From Apteryx mantelli (Eukaryota > Chordata > Aves > Apterygiformes > Apterygidae), in contig NC_090016.1 in the NCBI RefSeq assembly GCF_036417845.1, positions 310,001 through 374,000 of the forward strand: a stretch of DNA of 64,000 nt, read 5' to 3'. This document shows, piece by piece, positions 56,747-64,000 of the stretch. The position numbers were made by a program, and so were the translations under genes. A model generated the notes under the pieces. That model saw only the letters and a list, made by a program, of their open reading frames with translations. It was not told where the DNA came from and ran no database searches. How positions within the stretch are numbered: position 1 is the first letter of the stretch; the number at the start of each line of letters is the position of its first letter.

Positions 56747-57456
56747 CTGCGCCGCCGGGCACGGGGTGGGAAAGAGCTGGTGGTGAGCGCTTCTCCGGGA
56801 GGGGGGAGAGGAGTGCGCGCAAGCCCTCATGGCCCCGTGCAACCCTGCATGGCCCCGTGCAATCCTGCATGTCCCCATGTCAGCCCCTGCAACCCTGTGC
56901 AAGCCCGTGCAAGCCTGTGCAACCCTGCGCAATCCCGCATAGCTCCGTGCAATCCCCTGCAACCCTATTCAATCCCGTGCAACCCTGTGCAATCCCATGC
57001 AATTTTTTGCAACCCTGTGCAATCCCACGCACCCCCATGCAATATTCTGCAACCCTGTGCAATCCCATGCAACCCCGTGCAAGGCCGTACGGTGCCATAA
57101 AACCTTCTGCAGCCTCCCTGCAACCCTGTGCAACTCTCCGCCAGTCTGTAAAAATGACATACAACCCCGTGCACGCCCGTGCAACCCCGTGCACACCTAT
57201 GCATCCCCGTGCAAGCACTTGCAACCTTGTGCACCTCCATGCACGGCCGTACAATACCGCACAACCCCGTGCAAGCTCAAGCAACCCCACGCGAGGCCGT
57301 GCAACCACTTGCAACCCCACGTGAGCCCGTGCAACCACTTGCAACCCCACGTGAGCCTGTGCAACCACTTGCAACCCAACATGAGCCCTTGCAACCCCAC
57401 GTGAACTCATGCAACCATTTGCAACCCCACACGAGCCCATGCCCAGGGCGACTCAC
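56747..57456 (-). repeat. delta CH3-CH4 intron: CCGTGCAACCCTGTGCAATC array
   Basis: 56815-57445 is a short-unit (about 10-11 bp) array, for example CCTGTGCAATCCCATGCAAC, with TGCAA in nearly every unit. From 57290 a 34-bp unit with CACGTGAGCCCGTGCAACCA appears. No exon. Confidence 0.9.
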
Positions 57457-57777
57457 GTGCGGGCCCCACGGCGAGCTCCTCGGAGAAGTTGCCGTGGCAG
57501 GGGACCTCGGCGTGGCAGGTGAGCGCCAGGCCGGTTTTCCACTCCTCCAGGAGGACGGGGTAGGTGGCGAGCAGGCTCTCGGTGCCGTTGGCGTGGGGGG
57601 TGACGTTCGTCACGGGCCTCTCGGGCCGGCGGCTCCCGTCCGCTTGCCAGAAGAGCTTGGCGCCGTGCAGGCGCCAGCCCAGCAGCAGGCAGGTGGCCAC
57701 GGCCGACCCGGAGAGCACGTCGTCGAAGGGCGGCTGGCTCACGTAGACTTGGGGCCTCGCGGAGCTGCTGGCGCAGG
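57457..57777 (-). CDS. IGHD: delta CH3 exon
   Basis: Begins (A)CASSSARPQVYVSQPPF and ends NFSEELAVGPA. The domain pair is in AVATCLLLGWRLHG and LALTCHAEVP, and Trp in LFWQADG. It has an N-terminal Cys and another Cys in VPCHGN. Three N-glycosylation sequons (NVT, NGT, NFS) make it the most glycosylated domain in the window. The donor is GTGAGT. Confidence 0.94.
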
Positions 57778-58615
57778 CTGCGAGGGCAGCATGGGGTTAG
57801 GCAGCGCAGGGCCGGCTGGTGTCGCCCCCCCCTCCTCGTCCTTCATCGCCTCTGTGTCCCCATCATGCATGAGTCCATCCACCCATCCATCGTGTCCATC
57901 GTGCATGCAGGAGTCCATCCTTCCACCCAGGCATCCATCCATCACGTCCATCATGCAGGCAGGAGTCCATCCTTCCACCCAGGCTTCCATCCATCACGTC
58001 CATCATGCAGGCAGGAGTCCATCCTTCCACCCAGGCTTCCATCCGTCACGTCCATCATGCAGGCAGGAGTCCATCCTTCCACCCAGGCTTCCATCCATCA
58101 CGTCCATCATGCAGGCAGGAGTCCATCCTTCCACCCAGGCTTCCATCCATCACGTCCATCATGCAGGCAGGAGTCCATCCTTCCACCCATGCACCCATCC
58201 ATCATGTCCATCATGCAGGCAGGAGTCCATCCTTCCACCCATGCACCCATCTATCATGTCCATCATGCAGGCAGGAGTCCATCCTTCCACCCAGGCTTCC
58301 ATCCATCACGTCCATCATGCAGGCAGGAGTCCATCCTTCCACCCATGCACCCATCCATCATGTCCATCATGCAGGCAGGAGTCCATCCTTCCACCCAGGC
58401 TTCCATCCATCATGTCCATCATGCAGGCAGGAGTCCATCCTTCCACCCAGGCACCCATCCACCATGTCCATGTCCCCATCATGCATGCATGAGTCCATCC
58501 TTCCACCCATGCACCCATCCACCACGTCCATCATGCACACATGCATCCATCCGTCCATCTGTCCGTCGTGTCCTTGCCCCGCGCACGCGCCCACCACCCG
58601 TTTCGGCCCTCTCAC
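57778..58615 (-). repeat. delta CH2-CH3 intron: 52-bp repeat (~11 copies)
   Basis: 57860-58530 repeats ATCATGCAGGCAGGAGTCCA with TCCTTCCACCCAGGCTTCCA and TCACGTCC, every 52 bases (57955, 58007 and so on). The copies are nearly identical. Long open frames over it are artefacts. Confidence 0.92.
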
Positions 58616-58942
58616 CTTGGCACTTGCTGGTGTTGTACATCTCCGCGCCCTTGTCCCCATCCGAGTAGGTCACCTTGCAGGTGTAGACGTCGCCGCTGTC
58701 CCAGCTCTCGCGGGTGATCTCCAGCCGGCTGTGGCTGCTGGTGGAGCCGTTCTCACCCTTGATGATGGACACCTGCGTCTCCAGGCCCTTCTCCACCCCG
58801 TTGAGCAGCCATGTCGCCCTGGCCCGGCCGGCCTCGAAGCCCCAGAGGATGCAGACCAGCTCCAGCGCCGCAGGGCCCTCGGCATCCAGGCACGGCGGCT
58901 CCACCAGGTGCACCCAGCGCGCCCGCTGCACCGCCACGCACG
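58616..58942 (-). CDS. IGHD: delta CH2 exon
   Basis: Begins (A)CVAVQRARWVHLVEPPC and ends AEMYNTSKCQ. The domain pair is in LELVCILWGFEAG and DVYTCKVTYSDG, and Trp in ATWLLNG. NGS and NTS sequons are present. Cys residues at the start (ACV), in EPPC and at the end (SKC) could bond between chains. Confidence 0.94.
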
Positions 58943-59418
58943 CTGCCAACGGCAGGAGAGCGCAGCCCCCGTCAGCCCTTGCACGGCCCCCAACGGGGAG
59001 GTTGCAACCGATGAGAAGGTTGCAACCCATGGGGAGGTTGCAGCCCATGGGGAGGTTGAAACCAATGAGGAGGTTGAAACCCATGGGGAGGCTGCAATTG
59101 ATGGGGAGGTTGCAACCGATGAGAAGGTTGCAACCCATGGGGAGGTTGAACCCAATGGAGAGGATGCAACCCATGGGGAGGCTGCAATTGATGGGGAGGT
59201 TGCAACTGATGAGAAGGTTGCAACCCATGGGGAGGTTGAACCCAATGGAGAGGATGCAACCCATGGGGAGGATGCAATTGATGGGGAGGTTGCAACTGAT
59301 GAGAAGGTTGCAACCGATGGGGAGGCTGCAACCCATGGGAGGTTGCAACTCATGGAAGGTTGCGACCAGGGGCGGGTGGTCCTCTCCTCGCGGCGGACCC
59401 GGCGGAAGCGTCGCTCAC
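58943..59418 (-). repeat. delta CH1-CH2 intron: 18-bp GGGGAGGTTGCAACCCAT array
   Basis: 58985-59365 alternates GAGGTTGCAACCCATGG and GAGAAGGTTGCAACCGATG units, with a ~117-bp higher-order copy. GGTTGCAACC in most units is a perfect 10-bp palindrome around TGCA. Confidence 0.9.
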
Positions 59419-59724
59419 CGTCCGGCGGGAAGGCCTTGGTCACGGCGTCTTTTCCGGCACTGTAGCGCACGCTGCAGCGCAGGTCCTGCCGGCGCCCGGC
59501 GCCCGGGGGCAGCGCGAGCCAGCTGCTGCTGGTGAAGCCGTCGGGCTGCCGCAGCGGCGGGAAGAGGACGGCGGCGCCGGCCAGCTCCGGGGGGAACCAC
59601 TCCACGGCGATGGACTCCACGCTGGAGCCCTGCACCAGGCAGGCCAGCACGGCCTCGCCGCCCCGGGCACCGGCGTCGCAGCACGGCGCGATGGCGTAGA
59701 CGTCGGGCATCCGCGACAGCGGCG
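59419..59724 (-). CDS. IGHD: delta CH1 exon
   Basis: Begins (x)PLSRMPDVYAIAPCCDAG and ends DAVTKAFPPD. CC in IAPCCDA includes the likely light-chain-bonding Cys, marking this as the first domain. The domain pair is in AVLACLVQGSSVES and DLRCSVRYS, and Trp in VEWFPPE. The acceptor CCGACAG precedes 59724 and the donor GTGAGC follows 59419. Phase 1. Confidence 0.93.
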
Positions 59725-61207
59725 CTGTCGGAGAAGAGGGAGGTGAAGGCTCCAGCCGGAAAAAAAAAAAAAACCACGACCTTCCCGGCTCCCGCTCCGA
59801 GGAAGCTTTGCAAGAAACGGCAGGTTTCCAACCCCGAAGCGGCACGCCGACCCCCCGGATTGGCTCGCGAGCGGCTGGAAGAGCTGCCTGCTGCCCCCGC
59901 GTGCGACCTCCGTCCCCATCCGGGATCCGAATCCCGGACGGTTTTTGGCGGCTTTTCGCAACCCGCCCGGGAGGCTGCGGTGCAACTCGACCCGCTCGAC
60001 TGCGTCACCCTGCAGCATCCCCGCTCTGTGCATGGGGCATCCCTGCTCCGTGCATGGTGTATCCCTGCTCCGTGCATGGTGCATCCCTGCTCCATGCATG
60101 GGATATTCCCTGAACCATGCATGGTATATCCCCACTCCATGCACAACGTATCCCTGCTCCGTGCACAGCGTATCCCTGAACCATGCATGGCATATCCCTG
60201 CTCCATGCACAGCGTATCCCTGCTCCGTGCATGGGGCATCCGCACTCCATGCACGAGATATCCCTGCTCCATGCATAGTGCATCCCTGCTCCGTGCACAG
60301 GGCATCCCCACCCCGTGCTTGGCGTATCCCTGCTCCATGCAGGAGATATCCCTTTTCCATTCATGGCGTATCTCCGCTCCACACACAGTGTATCCCTGCT
60401 CCGTGCACAGTGTATCCCTGCTCCATACATGTTGTATCCCTGCTCTGTGCATGGCACATCCCTGCTCCGTGCATGGGATATCCCTGCTCTGTGCACGGTG
60501 TATCCTTGCTCCACGCACAGTGTGTCCCTGCTCCATGTATGGGATATCCCTGCTCCATGCACAGCATATCCCTGTTCCGTGCATGGGATATCCCCACTCC
60601 GTGCATGGCGTATCCTTGCTCCATGCATGGCATATCCCCACTCCGTGTATGGTGCATCCGTGCTCCGTGCATGACGTATTGCTGCTCCATGCACAGCGTA
60701 TCCCTGCTCTGTGCACGGTGTATCCCTGCTCCATTTATGGGATATCCCTGCTCCGTGCATGGGGCATTCCCACTCCATGCACGAGATATCCCTGCTCCGT
60801 GCACAGGGCATTCCCGCTCCGTGCTTGGCATATCCCTGCTCCATGCAGGAGATATCCCTGTTCCATGCATGGCATATCCCCGCTCCACACACAGTGTATT
60901 CCTGCTCCGTGCATGGCGTATCTCTGCTCCATACATGGAGTATCCCTGCTCCATGCACAGTGTATCCCTGTTCCGTGCATGGGATATCCCCACTCCGTGC
61001 ATGGCATATCCTTGCTCCATGCATGGCGTATCCCCACTCCGTGTATGGTGCATCCGTGCTCCATGCATGACGTATTGCTGCTCCATTTATGGGATATCCC
61101 TGCTCCGTGCATGGTGTATCCCTGCTCCGTGCATGGAGCTTCCCCCCCTGGAAACCGCGGCGCGGACGTAAGCAAGCAGGGCACATGCTCAGGAGACACC
61201 AGGAACC
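59725..61207. repeat. mu-delta intergenic region: 22-bp CTGCTCCGTGCATGG array (~50 copies)
   Basis: 60010-61140 repeats GTATCCCTGCTCCGTGCATG with small variations. TGCA occurs in every unit and AGCT is essentially absent (one near 61135). 59725-60010 is unique, with a poly-A-like run at 59760. The missing AGCT array agrees with delta being reached by splicing rather than switching. Confidence 0.9.
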
Positions 61208-61213
61208 TTTATT
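61208..61213 (-). terminator. IGHM: Poly(A) signal of membrane mu
   Basis: AATAAA on the minus strand, about 250 bases 3' of the TM2 stop. The UTR includes a short GGAGCTGGAGCC repeat at 61388-61425. Confidence 0.82.
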
Positions 61214-61463
61214 TTTCCAGCTATTTACAAGGGAAAAAAAGAAAACCCAAAACCACGAGGGCGTCGGAAGCCCAGCTGCAACGTCCAGCGTCTCCCGCTC
61301 CGCGACGGCGGCGTTTGCACCAAACCCGGCCCGAAACGCGGGGTCAAAGAGTCCCGAAACTGCCTGGCAGCAAGACGGGCTGCCAAGGAGCTGGAGCCGG
61401 AGCTGGAGCCGGAGCTGGAGGCAGCGGCGTCTTCGGGCAGCGCGTCCCACCTGGGAAACGGGC

Positions 61464-61472
61464 TCATTTCAC
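61464..61472 (-). CDS. IGHM: mu TM2 exon: Val-Lys-stop
   Basis: The acceptor GATTCCAG is followed by GTGAAATGA, completing the universal KVK cytoplasmic tail of membrane IgM. Joined in phase 0 to ...TLIK of TM1. Confidence 0.9.
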   Translation of the reverse strand: MK

Positions 61473-61812
61473 CTGGAATCGGGGAAAGCAAGGTGCGATT
61501 GTTAGCAGAGCGAAACCACACGTTTTACTCTATTTTTTATATATATTTTTGCTACCCTATTTCCCATCCTTTCTCCTTGCATCTGGCTTTGAGCCCGTTT
61601 CAATGCATGCACAAATGCAAAAAAAAAAAACCGCTGCTGAAGCACCCTGGGGAAAAAAAGGGGGGGAAAAGCAGATTTCTTGGCCAGGAGGTGGGACGAA
61701 TCCATGCTTTTTTGGGGGGAATTTGGGGGAAAAAGCTTTTCGCCCGGGTCTTTTGCATCGCGGGGGCGCAGCGGCGCCCGGGGAGCCAAAGCGGCGCTTT
61801 TCCAGCCCGTAC
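61473..61812 (-). other. mu TM1-TM2 intron, non-repetitive
   Basis: A 340-base intron without a tandem array, GT...AG. It contains several A/T homopolymer runs (for example near 61620 and 61715) but no recognised feature. Confidence 0.75.
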
Positions 61813-61937
61813 CTTGATCAAGGTGACCGTGGCGCTGTAGAAGAGGCTGAGGATGAAGAGGACGATGAAGGTCGACGCCGTGGTCCAGAGGTTGTTGAGA
61901 TCCTCCTCCTCCGCCTCCAGGAAGCCGTCCAGGTAGG
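61813..61937 (-). CDS. IGHM: mu TM1 exon (transmembrane)
   Basis: Encodes (A)[15 protein letters not shown], an acidic linker, then [17 protein letters not shown] and [19 protein letters not shown]...LFYS is nearly invariant in vertebrate membrane IgM and contacts CD79A/B. The acceptor is CCCAAG before 61937 and the donor GTACGG follows 61813. Phase 1 at its 5' side. Confidence 0.97.
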
Positions 61938-64000
61938 CTTGGGACAGAGCCAAGAGCAAGTTAGCGCCTTCGCCCGCCCAAGGGGGGAGGAAATTACCCC
62001 GGATGCAGGGAAAAAGGGAAGGTTGCGTTTTGCCGGGTTCGGCCTCGTTTTTGCATGGGGGTCAGTTTTGCAAAAACGGGGTCTGCAAAGCCCCAAAGCC
62101 GCGGGGAGGCGGAAGCGACAAAAAAAACGCCCCAGAAGCGGCCAAAATCGGGGCCGGTTTGCAAAAGCCACCTCGGTTTTTTCTGGGTGCGTCGGTCCCC
62201 GCAGTGAATTTTTTGTTCTTTTTTTCCCCGTGCATTAGGGCGGGAGCCACGGAGGAGCAGGAATTTATTGCAAACCATCACCACGGGGGGGGGGGGGAAT
62301 CGATCCTCGTGCGAAGGAAACATCCCGGGAAACCGTTGCAGCCGGATGCAATCAGCCCCCTTTGCAAATTTGCAAAATTCCCAGCAAATACGTTGCAAAT
62401 TCAAGGGGGAGCTTGAGCTTTTTGAGGCGACTTCTCCATCTGCCCATTGCTCCACCGCGAGCTGGGACAGCCGAGCACTGGTCAATGGGGGTAAATCGGC
62501 TCTGGCGTTTAACCCGGCTCCTTTTTCCTCCCCCCCCCAAAAAAAAACACCTTTTTCCGGGGCGGATGCTCCCGAAAAGCCCCGTTTCTGCGGTCGCACT
62601 GCTTTTGCCACTGTGAAAATAAAGCGTTTATCCCCCTCCCCTGCAAAGCGGGTGTTGTGCAAGCGCCAGCGGTCGAGGCCGCGTTGCATTTAGCGGGCAA
62701 TAATCATAAAAAAATAAATAAAATCTTAAAAAAAAAAAAATCTCAGTTTTGCTCTTGCATCAGCTGGGATCGAGACGCCCCAAAAGCAACTTGCTCCAAA
62801 AAAGAGCATCGAGATCCCTGAGCACCGCAGGGCATTTGGGGTCGCGCATTCAAGGAATGGCGCAATTAGTTAAAAAATAACATGATTTGGGTCCTTGCGC
62901 TAATTTTTTCCCCCCTTCTCCAGCTTTATCCCCGGGGATCGGACTCCGTTTCCTACCATGCACAGACCTGGCACTTGCTTTGCCCTCAACGGGTGCAAAC
63001 GCGCCAAGTTTGGGTTTTGCAGCCGCGACCCCAAATTGCAACTTGGGCAACTCTGCAAACGGGCTCTATTGAGGCAAAACAGCACCTCCGCGGTGCAAAA
63101 TCCCTCCCGGAGGGAGTTTTTCCCCAAAAAAACCCTTCCAGCTACCCCAGCTTCTGCACGGGCTCCTGCAGAGCGATGACCTGCCGTTAAAGGTGGGTTT
63201 TCCATTAAAAAAAAACAGGAGCTCCTTTTCCCTCTTCACGCTCATTTTTGATTCCTCTTTGCAGCATCTCCTGGTGCCTCCATCTCTGAGCCAGATTTCC
63301 TTTATTTTACCCCAAAACGGAGGCTTTCCCCGCTTGCACAGCAGAGCGTTGGTGAAGCAGCATGGGGAGAAGCAAAGGGCTCGGTTGGGGGACACAATTT
63401 CCCCCTTTTTTAAGGGAAAAGGTGCTTTAAAGCGTCTGCGGGCTGCTGTTGCAAAGGGGGACGCATGCACGCACTCCCCCGCTGCGCAAGGCGAATGCAT
63501 CCCTAAATATCCCAAAAAAAGGGGGGAAAATAGGCAGGTTTTGCTTCAAGCAGCATGGGCAAGCGTTGCCAAGCCTTCCTCGAGGATCCCCGCCGTGCCG
63601 AGAGGGTTTGCGAGGCGGAAGGATTTCGGCTGCAATCGCATGCATGAGCCAGGACCATGGCGCGCGCGGGAGCCAAGCGAAAAGCCCTGCACCGGCCGGG
63701 ACAGCACCTTGCAAAATTAAGAATTAATAATTGCACCAAGGGGAGATGCGGGAAAAGGACGGGGGAAACGCAGTGCGAATGCGGGCGGCCGCAGAGCCCG
63801 GGGCTTTTCCGGAGCATCCGACGCATCCCCCCCCGACTGGCACGAGCCAAAAAGATCTCACGTGGTGATGGTCGAGTCCAAAAAAATAATAATAATAATA
63901 ATCGACTTTATTTTTTTTTTCCCTCCCTCTAGAAGAGGGGAACAACTTTGCACTCCAGAAACAACATCGAGGGAAGGATTTTTTTTTTTTGCATTTATAT
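61938..64000 (-). other. mu CH4-TM1 intron and probable secreted-mu 3' flank, non-repetitive
   Basis: About 2 kb almost free of minisatellite, in contrast to the rest of the locus. It is rich in A/T homopolymer runs and TTTGCAAA-type words. I see no Ig domain, so mu CH4 lies beyond 64000. Several AATAAA words occur on the minus strand (62264, 63301, 63907). Confidence 0.65.
63907..63912 (-). terminator. IGHM: Possible poly(A) signal of secreted mu
   Basis: AATAAA on the minus strand, the one nearest to where CH4 should end. It is followed by an AAT-repeat (63885-63902). The assignment is tentative because the CH4 stop is not in the window and other AATAAA words occur in the intron. Confidence 0.35.

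Larger units (their letters stand above)
54454..59724 (-). other. IGHD: IgD heavy-chain constant gene delta (five CH domains, membrane form)
   Basis: Gene-level entry. Exons are CH1 59724-59419, CH2 58942-58616, CH3 57777-57457, CH4 56746-56429, CH5 56226-55930, TM1 55642-55473 and TM2 54462-54454. All join GT-AG; CH joins and CH5-TM1 are phase 1 and all frames are open, so it looks functional. It lies directly 3' of the mu membrane exons in the same orientation. The only array between them (60010-61140) lacks AGCT density, so mu/delta co-expression by alternative splicing is likely. The delta call rests on this position, the number of domains, the sequence unlike mu, alpha or upsilon, and the KVK tail. 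Chicken, duck and ostrich surveys reported no IgD. The alternative, a diverged extra mu-like gene, is less likely because the domains and transmembrane segment do not resemble mu and no mu-type tailpiece is present. Confidence 0.88.
61464..64000 (-). other. IGHM: 3' end of IgM heavy-chain constant gene mu (membrane exons and CH4-TM1 intron)
   Basis: Partial gene; CH1-CH4 lie beyond 64000. In the window are TM1 61937-61813, TM2 61472-61464 and the large intron back to CH4. The transmembrane segment is diagnostic for mu. Mu is the first constant gene expressed and stands upstream of delta in the same orientation, as expected. Confidence 0.93.

Noticed and set aside
1-64000. VH, D or J segments, light-chain genes or a mu CH domain
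   Set aside because: No recombination signal (heptamer-spacer-nonamer) next to a V- or J-like frame was recognised, and every C1 domain found is assigned to delta, alpha or upsilon.
1-64000. LINE (CR1), SINE, LTR elements or endogenous virus
   Set aside because: I saw no reverse transcriptase, integrase, gag or envelope-like frame and no CR1-type 3' end. A RepeatMasker run would be the decisive check.

Overview
This window is the constant-region part of an immunoglobulin heavy-chain (IGH) locus from a sauropsid, most likely a bird. The evidence is about 25 small exons (roughly 280-340 bases for each Ig domain). All have GT-AG junctions and all splice in phase 1. They encode C1-type Ig domains, each with the usual intradomain Cys pair, ending in Ig-type transmembrane exons of the kind that contact CD79. 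The isotypes are mu, delta, alpha and two upsilon (IgY). The alpha gene is inverted between the delta and upsilon genes, as known from chicken and duck. The very GC-rich exons and minisatellite-filled introns fit an avian microchromosome. A crocodilian or turtle cannot be formally excluded from this sequence alone.

Layout, in the transcription direction of the minus strand (right to left). 64000-61464: 3' end of IGHM (secreted 3' flank, membrane exons TM1 and TM2, membrane poly(A) signal). 59724-54454: a complete five-domain IGHD with two membrane exons. 47923-53092 on the PLUS strand: a complete IGHA (four CH domains, secretory tailpiece, two membrane exons), tail-to-tail with IGHD. 33824-24947: complete upsilon gene, here called upsilon-1 (CH1-CH4, TM1, TM2). 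17489-12151: second, strongly diverged upsilon gene, here upsilon-2 (CH1-CH4 with secretory end). Its membrane exons are not in the window and would lie beyond position 1, past an 11.4-kb minisatellite.

Almost everything that is not exon is tandem repeat. Three arrays sit 5' of the upsilon-2, upsilon-1 and alpha CH1 exons, contain AGCT, and are G-rich or AGCT-rich on the sense strand: 18096-21915, 34500-37480 and 42595-47275. They are the best candidates for class-switch regions. No such array precedes delta, so delta is probably expressed with mu by alternative splicing. Most intronic arrays have unrelated unit lengths (about 10 to 137 bp) but share a TGCA core (TTGCA or TGCAA). This shared core and the avian-type delta gene are the most unusual features. 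A 1.4-kb AT-rich GATCAATAA array separates the divergently transcribed upsilon-1 and alpha genes.

The very long open frames over 1-12400, 34400-37900, 21900-24900 and similar stretches are artefacts of repeats whose units lack stop codons; they are not genes. I recognised no LINE, LTR element, DNA transposon, tRNA, rRNA or V/D/J segment.
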